The position numbers and the translations under genes were made by a program. DNA of 32,612 bases from Chthoniobacterales bacterium (GTDB lineage: Bacteria; Verrucomicrobiota; Verrucomicrobiia; Chthoniobacterales; Terrimicrobiaceae): contig JACSRU010000071.1 in the NCBI GenBank assembly GCA_014879575.1, positions 1 to 32,612 on the forward strand. The letters run 5' to 3'. This document shows, piece by piece, positions 14,122-22,707 of the stretch. How positions within the stretch are numbered: position 1 is the first letter of the stretch; the number at the start of each line of letters is the position of its first letter. Below the pieces are notes generated by a model. That model saw only the letters and a program-made list of their open reading frames with translations, made no database searches and had not been told where the DNA came from.

Positions 14122-15312
14122 ATGGCTCTTGCTCCCATACTCATGCCACAGCTCGGCGAATCCATTGCCGAAGCTACGATTATCCGGGTTCTTTTCAAGG
14201 AAGGTGATCCGGTTCCGGCGGATGCCGATTTGATGGAAGTGGAGACAAACAAGGCCGTCATGAGTGTCACGGCGCCCTGTGCCGGCACTCTTGGGCAGAT
14301 TTTGGCGGAGACCGGGCAGAGCTATCCTGTGGGGGCGACTCTCGGGCATATCGAAGTCAGCCCGGAGGATGCCCGGCGTCTGGGGCTGGAGGAGGAACCC
14401 AAAACAGCGGGCACGAAACAAAAACGGGTGGAAAAAAAGCCCGCACCCCCTGTCGCAGTGGAGCCAACGATCAAAGGGGGACTTCCAGTTCCCGCGCATG
14501 CGGGAGGTGCCAGCTACCTTTCGCCCAGGATGAAGGCCCGCATGGCGGAACTCGGCCTGCGCATGGCGGACCTCTCGGGGATCCCCGGCAGAGGAGCCGG
14601 CGGGCGCGTGACGATCGAGGATCTCGAACAATTCATGTCCGGAATTGAACGGAATAAAACCACGCCCGCATCTCCGATGCGCAAGGCGGTTGCGGATGCG
14701 ATGATCCGGAGTTGGTCACGTCCCCTCGCCACGGTGTTTCGTCCAATCATCATGGACAATCTGCTGGCCCATCGGAAAAGTCATCCGCAGAAACCCGGCC
14801 CGGCACTCTACGCGCTGCGCGCCCTGGCCATGGCACTGGGGGAAAACAGCACGCCTGCCGGACGACTGATCGGGGAGCGCATCGTTCACCCGCCTTCGGT
14901 GGATATCGGGTTCGCGGTGGAGGCGGAAGACGGAGTTCTGGTGCCGGTGATCCGGAATGCCGATCAGTATCCGCTGGATGATCTGGTGCCGCGATACAAC
15001 CGCCTGGTCGAACTTGCCCGTCAGAGAAGGCTGCCCGCTGCGGATACGGGCGGTTCGATTGCCACGGTGACAAATTATGGAACCTTTGGCCTGACCCTGG
15101 CGACGCCCATTCCCCTGCCCGAACAGACTCTCCTGATCGGCATGGGCGTTGGAAGAACCGTGCCTTTCTGGAACCCGGCGATCATGGAATTCCTGCCGGT
15201 TGTCGAAGCCCAGTTCACCCTGAGCTTTGACCATCGGGTGCTTGATGGCGGCGCGGCGGGACGCTTGCTCAAACGCGTGGCCGAGTTGTTGGAAGATCCG
15301 GTGCAACTTTAG
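14122..15312 (+). CDS. pdhC: 2-oxoacid dehydrogenase E2 component, dihydrolipoyl acyltransferase
   Basis: The 396-residue E2 core protein takes the acyl group from E1 on a swinging lipoyl arm and transfers it to CoA. One lipoyl domain (about 1-75) carries the lysine for lipoylation, K44 in VETNKAVM. A charged linker leads to the peripheral-subunit-binding domain (about 130-172: LSPRMKARMAELGLRMADL, then GAGGRVTIEDL). The catalytic domain (about 185-396) ends with the active-site motif FDHRVLDGG. Having one lipoyl domain is usual for many bacteria. No dihydrolipoamide dehydrogenase gene follows, so E3 must be supplied from elsewhere. Confidence 0.93.
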   Translation: MALAPILMPQLGESIAEATIIRVLFKEGDPVPADADLMEVETNKAVMSVTAPCAGTLGQILAETGQSYPVGATLGHIEVSPEDARRLGLEEEPKTAGTKQKRVEKKPAPPVAVEPTIKGGLPVPAHAGGASYLSPRMKARMAELGLRMADLSGIPGRGAGGRVTIEDLEQFMSGIERNKTTPASPMRKAVADAMIRSWSRPLATVFRPIIMDNLLAHRKSHPQKPGPALYALRALAMALGENSTPAGRLIGERIVHPPSVDIGFAVEAEDGVLVPVIRNADQYPLDDLVPRYNRLVELARQRRLPAADTGGSIATVTNYGTFGLTLATPIPLPEQTLLIGMGVGRTVPFWNPAIMEFLPVVEAQFTLSFDHRVLDGGAAGRLLKRVAELLEDPVQL

Positions 15313-15376
15313 TGCGTCCGGTTCCCGGCCACGCCCGGCACTTGCGACACCAAAGGATTTGCCCTATCACCAAGCG

Positions 15377-17020
15377 ATGATCAAAAAATTGTCAATCGCA
15401 GTCGTCCTCCTGGCGATTTCGATTTTTGTTGCGGTGCTGATTTTTCTCAGGGGAGGCGGTCCCTCCGATGCGGCGGCGATTGTTCCCGAAGACACGGTTC
15501 TGCTCGCTTCCTTCAATGACCTGCCCCGATCCTATTTGCGGTGGCAGGAGACGTGTCTGGCCAAGCTGGCGAAAGAACCGGAAATCCGCGCCTTCCTCGA
15601 AAAACCCCTGGGCGTCTGGAATCGGAATCCGGCCGCCGGAGAGACGGAGACGATTCTCACCGCCCTCAAACCTGGAAAGTTCTTTGTGGCTGTCACGGGC
15701 GTGAGTGTTGATCGGGTGGATACTCTGGTGGGCTTCCAATACTGGGGAGGACGCCAGGAGTTCGACAAGGCGGTCGAGCGGATGCGCAGGGAATTTTCTC
15801 CGGGCAAAGTGACCAGCCAGGACCATGACGGCGAAACAATCGTTTGCAGCCAGCACGACAAATACGCCATTTTTTCGGCAACCTCCGGACGCTGGGGATT
15901 TGTTTCGACAAGCGTTGAGGCGGTCCAGGCCGCATTGGACAGGGTCCGGGGAAAAAAATCCGGGAAACCGACACTGGCATCCAGCGCACGCTTTCGGGAG
16001 GTTTCCCGGCGCCTGTTGCCTTCCGCGGACATCACATTTTTTGTGCAACCCCAAAGCGCGATCGATGCCCTTCTGGAAGTCGGACACTTGCTGGGTGCCG
16101 AGGCGATTCCGGAGCAACTGGCGGCACTCCGCTCGACGGAAGCGGTCGGCGGCTCCATGAAACTTGACGGGGAAGTGCAGCGGGATGCCTGGTTCTTCCT
16201 GCGGCGGAGCACCCTGCCGACGGAAACCCTCACTCACAAAACCGGGCGTTTCACATCGCCTGAAACGATTGTCTTTGTGGATTTTCTGGCGAGGTTTGCC
16301 GGTTCAGCAGCCCTTGTGGACAAGGCGCTGACGGGAAAGACCCCCCAGTCTTCCGTGGTCGAACTGACGGAACTTGTTACCGCCGCCTGCGGCCCCGAAT
16401 GTGCATTGATTGTCAACTGGGCCAACGGCCAAATGGCGCCTTCTGGAGTGTTGGTGTTGGAAATCTGCGATCAGCAAAAGGTGACCGCCCTGTTGAACAA
16501 AGCCATTTCATTGTTTCCCGAAACCCGGATCGTCGAGGATGGCGGTCTCAAACTTTATAGCACACCCTCCCTCTCGAATCCGCTGACCTCGCCGACTTGG
16601 ACCGTGACGGACCAATTTCTGATCTTTGGCCTCGAGTCGGCAAGCGTCCTGCGGGCGGCCCGTTCGGAAAGCGCAAACCTCACAACACTGCCGGCCTTCG
16701 CTCCGGCACTGTCCACCTACCGCTCCGCAAATGAGGCTTTCGCGTTTGTGGACACCCGCGCCGTGTTTGAGCGCGCCTACGCGACACTGCGTCCCGTTCT
16801 CCTCTTCGGAGCCCAGATTCTGCCCGGTGCCAGGGATCTGATTGACACGGGAAAACTGCCGCAAACCGAGACGGTCACCCGCCATCTTCCCCCCATCATC
16901 TTTTCCCAGCGGCGATTGGAAGAGGGCGTTCTTCTGGAATCCAGCGGTCCGGTCACCGTAAGCCAGCTGGCTTTCGCCGCAGGGGCGGGTGGATTTCTGG
17001 GGGCGTCTTCAAGAAATTAG
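15377..17020 (+). CDS. Membrane-anchored protein of unknown function
   Basis: The product, 547 residues from the ATG at 15377, begins with a lysine-bounded hydrophobic helix (residues 5-24, SIAVVLLAISIFVAVLIFL). This is either an uncleaved anchor or a signal peptide without a clear cleavage site, so most of the chain should lie in the periplasm. The body has repeated patterns of the type seen in DUF3352-like and other planctomycete/verrucomicrobial proteins: PEDTVLLASFNDLP near the start, GFVSTSVEAVQAALDRVRG in the middle, and a later TVTDQFLIFGLESASVLRAAR. No catalytic motif is seen. The DUF3352 resemblance is only suggestive. It sits between the dehydrogenase operon (64-bp gap) and nusA, which has its own promoter. 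Confidence 0.7.
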   Translation: MIKKLSIAVVLLAISIFVAVLIFLRGGGPSDAAAIVPEDTVLLASFNDLPRSYLRWQETCLAKLAKEPEIRAFLEKPLGVWNRNPAAGETETILTALKPGKFFVAVTGVSVDRVDTLVGFQYWGGRQEFDKAVERMRREFSPGKVTSQDHDGETIVCSQHDKYAIFSATSGRWGFVSTSVEAVQAALDRVRGKKSGKPTLASSARFREVSRRLLPSADITFFVQPQSAIDALLEVGHLLGAEAIPEQLAALRSTEAVGGSMKLDGEVQRDAWFFLRRSTLPTETLTHKTGRFTSPETIVFVDFLARFAGSAALVDKALTGKTPQSSVVELTELVTAACGPECALIVNWANGQMAPSGVLVLEICDQQKVTALLNKAISLFPETRIVEDGGLKLYSTPSLSNPLTSPTWTVTDQFLIFGLESASVLRAARSESANLTTLPAFAPALSTYRSANEAFAFVDTRAVFERAYATLRPVLLFGAQILPGARDLIDTGKLPQTETVTRHLPPIIFSQRRLEEGVLLESSGPVTVSQLAFAAGAGGFLGASSRN

Positions 17021-17043
17021 TTTGCCCGCGAATGTCTTGTGAC

Positions 17044-17072
17044 TTGACCCCCCAGGGGCGAAGGCGCATATT
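17044..17072 (+). promoter_or_regulatory. Probable sigma-70-type promoter of the nusA cluster
   Basis: TTGACC (17044-17049) and CATATT (17067-17072) are separated by exactly 17 bases. It lies in the gap between the membrane-protein stop and nusA. Transcription would start near 17079, leaving a leader of about 65 bases. Confidence 0.6.
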
Positions 17073-17097
17073 GTCCAGTTCCCATTCAGATGACGAC

Positions 17098-17121
17098 GGC
17101 GGGATAGGTTCCCGCCTTTTT
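17098..17121 (+). terminator. Terminator-like hairpin in the nusA leader
   Basis: GGCGGG (17098-17103) pairs with CCCGCC (17111-17116) around a 7-nt loop and is followed at once by five T residues. It falls after the predicted promoter and before the nusA ATG at 17145. It could therefore act as an attenuator of the nusA transcript as well as a terminator for the gene upstream. Confidence 0.6.
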
Positions 17122-17144
17122 CATCGGTGGGCAACCCGATTTTT

Positions 17145-18410
17145 ATGAACTCTGAACTTATAGCGATGCTCGATTACCTCGAGCGTGAAAAAGGCATCAA
17201 ACGGGAAATTCTCGTGGAGGCAATTTCCGATGCCCTTCTGGCGGCTTCCAAGAAGAGTTTCACGTCCGGAACCCGGGAATTACGCATCGAAATCAACCCC
17301 CAGAACGGCGCCATTCGCGCCATGGCCAGGCTGCTCGCCGTGGAAAAGGTGACCAACCCCCATGATGAAATTTTGCTTTCCAAGGCGAGAGCGGTCAAGG
17401 CCGACGCCGTGGTGGGTGAGGAGGTTGATATCGAGGTGACTCCGAAGGACTTCGGCCGCATTGCGGCCCAGGCGGCCCGGCAGGCGATCAACCAAAGGCT
17501 CCGCCAGATCGAGCGTGAGATGATTTATGAGGAATTCAAGGATCGCGCCGGGGAAATCGTCAATGGGACGGTCCGCCGATTTGACAAGTCCGATGTGATC
17601 CTTGATCTCGGGAAATTTGAAGGGGTCATGCCGTCGCGGGAGCGGGTTGTGACGGAAGATTACAATGTGGGGGATCGCCTCCGCGCGTATGTCGTTGCCG
17701 TGGATAATGCCTCCCGGGGACCGGAAATCATCCTTTCCCGAAGCCATCCGAATTTTGTGCGCCGACTTTTTGAGCTTGAGGTGAGCGAAATCGCGGATCG
17801 TACCGTCGAGTTGAAAGTCATTGCCCGCGAAGCCGGTCACCGGACCAAAGTCGCCGTCCACAGTGAGGATCCCAAGGTGGATCCCGTCGGCGCCTGCGTC
17901 GGCATGCGCGGAGCCCGCGTAAAGAACATTGTGCGCGAATTGAACAACGAAAAAGTGGATATCATTCGCTGGGATCCGGATCCCGTGAAATTCGCGACCG
18001 CCGCGCTCAAGCCGGCGAACATCCGCAACATCACAGCCGAAGAGGCGACCAAGACGATCCATGTGCTGGTCCACAAGGACGACCTTTCGCTGGCCATCGG
18101 ACGTCGCGGACAAAATGCCCGCCTGACCGCGAAGCTGACCGGTTGGGAAATTGACATCCAGGAGGACAAGACGGCCGCCCAGGTCATGGTAACAAAAACG
18201 GCCGAGGCCGCTCAGACTCTCGCGCCGGCTCTTGGGATCAGTGAGGAGGACGCCCAGAAACTGGCGTCCAGCGGAATGGTTTCGATCGAGGCCGTTCAGA
18301 CGGCGGACGCGGACGACATTGCGGAAGCCCTTGGGGTGGCTGTCGAGGTCGGACAGAAAATATTGGACGCTGCCCTGGCGGCATCCGGAGAAAAAACCTC
18401 GGCAGCTTGA
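17145..18410 (+). CDS. nusA: Transcription termination/antitermination protein NusA
   Basis: NusA binds RNA polymerase and nascent RNA and modulates pausing, intrinsic termination and antitermination. The 421-residue product has the N-terminal polymerase-binding domain (MNSELIAMLDYLEREKGI onward, about 1-125), an S1 domain (about 130-200, GEIVNGTVRRFDKSDVILDLG), and two KH domains (about 200-345) including GACVGMRGARVKNIVREL and LAIGRRGQNARLTAKLTG. A short C-terminal helix-hairpin-helix region (about 350-415) contains GISEEDAQKLASSGMVSIEA. The start at 17145 follows AT-rich sequence without a clear ribosome site. infB follows after 36 bp. rimP, which normally precedes nusA, is absent here. 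Confidence 0.96.
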   Translation: MNSELIAMLDYLEREKGIKREILVEAISDALLAASKKSFTSGTRELRIEINPQNGAIRAMARLLAVEKVTNPHDEILLSKARAVKADAVVGEEVDIEVTPKDFGRIAAQAARQAINQRLRQIEREMIYEEFKDRAGEIVNGTVRRFDKSDVILDLGKFEGVMPSRERVVTEDYNVGDRLRAYVVAVDNASRGPEIILSRSHPNFVRRLFELEVSEIADRTVELKVIAREAGHRTKVAVHSEDPKVDPVGACVGMRGARVKNIVRELNNEKVDIIRWDPDPVKFATAALKPANIRNITAEEATKTIHVLVHKDDLSLAIGRRGQNARLTAKLTGWEIDIQEDKTAAQVMVTKTAEAAQTLAPALGISEEDAQKLASSGMVSIEAVQTADADDIAEALGVAVEVGQKILDAALAASGEKTSAA

Positions 18411-18446
18411 CGGAGATGAAACGCTCCCTCCCGCTCAAATTATTTT

Positions 18447-20609
18447 ATGGCAGAGAAAGTTACAAAAAAAACCACGGACGACAAAACATCGAAGCCCCGG
18501 CGGGCTTCCTCTGTCACGCGCAAGACTCCAGCTTCTAAAGCGGTTCCGGAGTCTCTCTCTCCGGCGTCAGAAGCCGCGTCGGCATCCAAGCCTGCCCCCA
18601 AACAGACGGCGGCCACCGTGGACCTGCTGGAGCCCAGGAAAAAAGTCAAACGAACCGACAGCACGCGAAAGATCACCCCCCTCAAACCTTTTGTCACGCC
18701 GATCGGCGCGGCGGTTGAGTTGCCGCCCGTTGAAAAGTCGGCGGAACCCGCCGAGCCCGCGATACCGCTCGATCTGGTAACCGGTGAAGAGCCTTCCCCG
18801 GAGGCGGCTCCCGCAGAAGCCGTGCCGGAAAAAAAAGTCCTGCACCTCAAGCCCCCGATCATTGTGAAGGATTTGGCTGATCACCTCGGCCTGAAACCCT
18901 TTCAAATCATCAAGGATCTGATGTCCCTTCAGATCTTTGCCAATATCAACCAGACGATCGAGCCGGATGTCGCAGCCAAAGTTTGCGACCTTCATGGAGT
19001 CGTTTTTGAGCGTGAGCGCAAGGATACGTCGAAAGGCCACCACAAGGTGGAAGTCAAGGTTGAGGCACCCAAGGAGCCGGAAAAGCCGAAGCCGGATGAA
19101 CTCTTCCTCCGGGCTCCCATCATCACGTTCATGGGGCATGTGGATCACGGAAAGACCTCCCTGCTCGATGCCATCCGCAAGGCGCGGGTGGCTGCCGGTG
19201 AGGCGGGGGGGATCACCCAGCATATCGGTGCTTACAGCGTGGAGCGAAACGGCCAGCGGATCACATTCCTCGACACACCCGGCCATGCGGCGTTTACTGC
19301 GATGCGGGCCCGCGGAGCCACCGTTACGGACATTGTCGTGCTTGTGGTGGCGGCCGATGACGGATTGATGCCCCAGACGCTGGAGGCCATTTCGCACGCC
19401 CGCGCGGCCAAGGTGCAGATCATGGTCGCGATCAACAAAATCGACATGCCATCGGCCAATGTGGACCGGGTGAAAACCCAACTTCAGGAGAATGGATTGG
19501 TTCCGGAGGATTGGGGCGGCGACATCATTTGTCTTCCCGTGAGTGCCATCAAGGGAACGGGTGTGCCCGAGCTTCTGGACATGATGGTCCTGCAGGCCGA
19601 GATCTTGGAACTCAAGGCCAGCAACACGGCGGATGCCCGATGCACCGTGATCGAGGCACAGGTCGAGCAGGGCCGCGGCCCGACCGCCACGGTCATCGTT
19701 CGCATGGGCACCCTCCGCGTCGGGGATGCCTTTATCTGCGGAAACTACTGGGGCAAGGTCAAACAACTCATCAACGATCTCGGCAAGGCGGTCCGGGAGG
19801 CCGGCCCTTCAACGCCTGTCAAGGTTCTCGGACTGAGCGGCCTGCCCAATGCCGGGGACGAGCTTATGGTGATGGCATCGGAAAAATCGGCCCGCATCCT
19901 TGGCGAAGAACGCCTCGAGGGAATCCGCCACAACAAACTGGCCGCCCCCCAGCGGGCCACCCTCGAAAATCTCTTCGCCAACCTCGCCCAGGACCAGAAG
20001 CCCGCGCTCCAAATCGTGGTCAAAAGCGATGTGCAGGGGTCTCTCGAAGCCATTGTCTCCTCGCTCAAGGACATCCCGCAGAAAAAAATCTCGCTGGAAA
20101 TCATCCATGCGGCGGTCGGTCCGATCACGGATTCCGACGTCCTCCTCGCCAGCGCGTCCAACGCGATCATCATCGGGTTCAACACGAAGACGGAAAATAC
20201 CGCCGCCCAATCGGCCAAGCGGGAGGGCGTTCAAATCAAGCTTTACAGCATTATCTACGAATTGCTCGATCAGGTGCGCGAGGCGATGAGTGGCATGCTG
20301 GAGCCCGAGCTGCGCGAGGCGATCATCGGCCATGCCGAGGTCCGGCAGGTCTTTGAACTCAGCAAGGGGAAGGTGGCCGGATGCATGGTGACCGACGGAC
20401 GCATTGCCCGCACGGCGCGCGCCCGCGTGTTGCGTCGCCGCCAGCCGATTTACGATGGCGGGCTGGCCACCCTGCGCCGCTTCAATGACGATGTGAAGGA
20501 GGTCCGCGCGGGTCTGGAGTGCGGAATCAAGCTCGGCGATTTTTCCGAATATCTCGCGGAGGACATCATCGAGTGCTACACGCTCGAGAAGATTGCCCAG
20601 CAACTCTAG
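18447..20609 (+). CDS. infB: Translation initiation factor IF-2
   Basis: IF-2 is the GTPase that places initiator fMet-tRNA on the 30S subunit and drives 50S joining. The 720-residue protein has a disordered lysine-, proline- and alanine-rich N-terminus (1-135), then an IF2-N helical domain (about 136-195). The G domain carries GHVDHGKT (230-237), DTPGH (276-280) and NKID (330-333), and is followed by domains II, III and the C-terminal fMet-tRNA-binding domain. All GTPase motifs are intact. It lies 36 bp after nusA. The 38-bp gap to rbfA contains a terminator-like hairpin. Confidence 0.97.
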   Translation: MAEKVTKKTTDDKTSKPRRASSVTRKTPASKAVPESLSPASEAASASKPAPKQTAATVDLLEPRKKVKRTDSTRKITPLKPFVTPIGAAVELPPVEKSAEPAEPAIPLDLVTGEEPSPEAAPAEAVPEKKVLHLKPPIIVKDLADHLGLKPFQIIKDLMSLQIFANINQTIEPDVAAKVCDLHGVVFERERKDTSKGHHKVEVKVEAPKEPEKPKPDELFLRAPIITFMGHVDHGKTSLLDAIRKARVAAGEAGGITQHIGAYSVERNGQRITFLDTPGHAAFTAMRARGATVTDIVVLVVAADDGLMPQTLEAISHARAAKVQIMVAINKIDMPSANVDRVKTQLQENGLVPEDWGGDIICLPVSAIKGTGVPELLDMMVLQAEILELKASNTADARCTVIEAQVEQGRGPTATVIVRMGTLRVGDAFICGNYWGKVKQLINDLGKAVREAGPSTPVKVLGLSGLPNAGDELMVMASEKSARILGEERLEGIRHNKLAAPQRATLENLFANLAQDQKPALQIVVKSDVQGSLEAIVSSLKDIPQKKISLEIIHAAVGPITDSDVLLASASNAIIIGFNTKTENTAAQSAKREGVQIKLYSIIYELLDQVREAMSGMLEPELREAIIGHAEVRQVFELSKGKVAGCMVTDGRIARTARARVLRRRQPIYDGGLATLRRFNDDVKEVRAGLECGIKLGDFSEYLAEDIIECYTLEKIAQQL

Positions 20610-20618
20610 GATTTTCAT

Positions 20619-20643
20619 CGGGGTGGATGCGCCCCGCCTTTTT
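20619..20643 (+). terminator. Terminator-like hairpin between infB and rbfA
   Basis: CGGGGTG (20619-20625) pairs with CGCCCCG (20630-20636), one pair being a wobble, around a 4-nt GATG loop. CC and five T residues follow. It ends four bases before the rbfA start codon, inside what should be an operon, so it may cause partial termination or block ribosome entry. Confidence 0.6.
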
Positions 20644-20647
20644 ACCC

Positions 20648-21001
20648 ATGAAACATCGTCTTGAAAGGGTCTGTGAAGTCCTGAAGCGGGAACTCGGGGT
20701 CCTCTTTGTCCGGGAGATCGATTTTTCCCCCGTGCTGGTGACGATCAATTCCGTCGATGTGACTCCCGATCTCAAGCAGGCGCATGTCTTTGTCACGGCA
20801 CTGGGCAGTCCCGGCCAGCAACGCCATGCGCTTGAGAAACTCGAACGTCATCGCGCCCATTTGCAGGGGGAAATCGCCAAAAGAGTCACGTTGAAACACA
20901 CCCCGCACCTGTTTTTCAAACTCGACGGTTCGATGGAGCGCGGCGCTCGCGTGCTCGGCATCATGGAGGAACTCGGGCTGGATCACTCCGGGGATGTTTG
21001 A
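20648..21001 (+). CDS. rbfA: Ribosome-binding factor A
   Basis: RbfA is a small KH-fold protein that binds the 30S subunit and helps mature the 16S rRNA 5' end, notably in the cold. The 117-residue product shows the expected segments: HRLERVCEVLKRELGVLF at the start, SVDVTPDLKQAHVFVTALG in the middle, and LKHTPHLFFKLDGSMERGAR before the final helix. The ATG at 20648 is chosen by family similarity; the same frame runs further upstream inside infB without homology. No ribosome site is visible because the start sits right after a hairpin and T-run. The end overlaps nrnA by 8 nt. Confidence 0.93.
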   Translation: MKHRLERVCEVLKRELGVLFVREIDFSPVLVTINSVDVTPDLKQAHVFVTALGSPGQQRHALEKLERHRAHLQGEIAKRVTLKHTPHLFFKLDGSMERGARVLGIMEELGLDHSGDV

Positions 21002-21962
21002 CGAGATTCTTGCCCCTTTGAAAAGTGCGCGGCGCGTGCTCGTGGCCAGCCATGTGCGCCCGGATGCCGATGCGCTGGGGTCCACGCTGGCGGCGGCCCT
21101 GTGGTTGAGGGGACTCGGGAAGGAGGTCGTGACCTGGAATGAGGATGGAATGCCGGAAAAATTCCGCTACCTGCCCGGGCACGAGGGGATTACCGCGCCT
21201 CCGGAGATTCCGGAGAAGTTCGATGTGTTTCTGGCACTCGACACCTCGGTAAAAAATCGCCTGGGATCCGTGGTGAATGCCATTGCGCCGGGTGCGCTCT
21301 GGATCAACATTGACCATCATGTGAGCAATGAATGCTATGGCGATATCAACCATGTCGATCCGACTTCGCCGGCCACGGGACAAATTCTTTATGAGTTTTT
21401 TCGCGCCATAGGTGTGGAGATTTCGCATCCCATGGCGGACAACCTCTTCGCGGCAATCTCGACGGACACCGGTTCCTTTCAATACCAGGGGACGGATTCG
21501 CGCACGTTTGAAGCGGGCGCCGGATTGATTGCTGCGGGGGTTGATGTGGCGACCCTCTCCCGGGCGATGTATGAGAACCAGCCCAGACGCCGTTTCGAGC
21601 TTCTCCGCTTTGCGCTCAACAGGACCGAATTCCACTGTGCAGACCGTATCGCCACCTTCTCGCTGACCATGGAGGATGCCGGTCGCCTGGGGGTTCTCCC
21701 GGAGGATAACGAGGGAATCATTGACCAGGTGCGCTCGATTGAAGGCGTGCAGGCGGCCATATTTTTCGAGGAGCTGCCGGAGGGCAGGGTCCGGGTGAGT
21801 GCCCGCTCGAAAAATCCCGCGCTGGATGTCTGCAAGATCTGTCAGATTTTCAAGGGGGGCGGCCATCGGTTGGCGGCGGGCGCCCGGATTTCGGGATCTC
21901 TCGCACAGGTGCGGGAAGAATTTTTAAAAGTTGTAAGTGATGAAATCCTCAAACGAGATTGA
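20994..21962 (+). CDS. nrnA: DHH-family phosphoesterase, oligoribonuclease/pAp phosphatase
   Basis: NrnA-type enzymes degrade very short RNA oligonucleotides and dephosphorylate pAp, using a manganese pair. The 322-residue protein has the N-terminal DHH domain: SHVRPDADALGS with D24 and D26, the aspartate in LALDTS, and the DHH triad at 107-109 in INIDHHVSN. The C-terminal DHHA1 domain contains the substrate-binding GGGHRLAAG. Its ATG overlaps the rbfA end by 8 nt, and its own end overlaps truB by 23 nt, so it is translated within this tight cluster. The order rbfA-nrnA-truB-ribF is found in many bacteria and supports the call. Confidence 0.93.
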   Translation: MFDEILAPLKSARRVLVASHVRPDADALGSTLAAALWLRGLGKEVVTWNEDGMPEKFRYLPGHEGITAPPEIPEKFDVFLALDTSVKNRLGSVVNAIAPGALWINIDHHVSNECYGDINHVDPTSPATGQILYEFFRAIGVEISHPMADNLFAAISTDTGSFQYQGTDSRTFEAGAGLIAAGVDVATLSRAMYENQPRRRFELLRFALNRTEFHCADRIATFSLTMEDAGRLGVLPEDNEGIIDQVRSIEGVQAAIFFEELPEGRVRVSARSKNPALDVCKICQIFKGGGHRLAAGARISGSLAQVREEFLKVVSDEILKRD

Positions 21963-22662
21963 CGGTGTATTGTTGGTGGACAAGGCCGCGGGGATGACCT
22001 CCCACGATGTCGTCGCGATCACGCGGCGGGCTCTCAACACAAAAAAGGTTGGCCACTGCGGCACGCTGGATCCCCGTGCCACCGGACTTCTGCTCCTTAC
22101 GCTCGGACGCGGAACAAAGATTCAGGATCTCCTGATGAGCGAGGACAAGGAATACGTGGGAACCATGGAACTCGGGAAGATCACCAACAGCCAGGATGCG
22201 GACGGCATCGTGACAGAAAGTCGGCCGGTTCCCCAACTCGCTTCGGAACAGATCGAGCAGGCGTTCTCGAAATTTCATGGCGATTTTTATCAGACACCGC
22301 CGATGGTGAGTGCCATCAAAATTGATGGGGTCCCGCTCTACAAACTGGCGCGCCGGGGGAGGGAGGTCGCGCGCGAGCCGCGCTTTGTCCATGTCTATGC
22401 GCACGAGATTCAGAAAATCCGACTCCCGGAAATTGATTTTCGCGTCGTCTGCAGCAAGGGCTTCTACGTTCGCACCTATGCCCATGACATCGGGCAGGAA
22501 CTTGGCTGCGGCGCCCACCTCAAGTCCCTCCGGCGCACGAAGTCCGGACGATTTCATGTGGAGGACGCGCTCCCGGTCGAGGATTTGAAGTCCGGATCCC
22601 TGGACTCCGTCATGCCTCGCATTCTGTCGCTGCCTGCTGTCTCGAGGCTGCGCGGCGCTTGA
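21940..22662 (+). CDS. truB: tRNA pseudouridine-55 synthase
   Basis: TruB converts U55 in the T-loop of tRNAs to pseudouridine. The 240-residue protein is on the short side for the family and keeps the catalytic core: GVLLVDKAAGMTSHDVV (9-25), the active-site aspartate D44 in HCGTLDPRATGLL, YVGTMELGKITNSQDADG, and the CSKGFYVRTYAHDIG segment. The usual C-terminal PUA-like extension is reduced, as in many bacterial TruB proteins. A GTG at 21937 directly precedes the chosen ATG. The start lies inside the end of nrnA, implying coupling. Confidence 0.95.
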   Translation: MKSSNEIDGVLLVDKAAGMTSHDVVAITRRALNTKKVGHCGTLDPRATGLLLLTLGRGTKIQDLLMSEDKEYVGTMELGKITNSQDADGIVTESRPVPQLASEQIEQAFSKFHGDFYQTPPMVSAIKIDGVPLYKLARRGREVAREPRFVHVYAHEIQKIRLPEIDFRVVCSKGFYVRTYAHDIGQELGCGAHLKSLRRTKSGRFHVEDALPVEDLKSGSLDSVMPRILSLPAVSRLRGA

Positions 22663-22707
22663 GCGCGGGGCGTTCGGATCTTCTGCGGGGGTGGATTCGG
22701 TTTAAGA

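Noticed and set aside
18567-19766. 399-codon minus-strand open frame across infB
   Set aside because: It is antisense to the conserved GTPase domain of IF-2 and shows no protein-like pattern.
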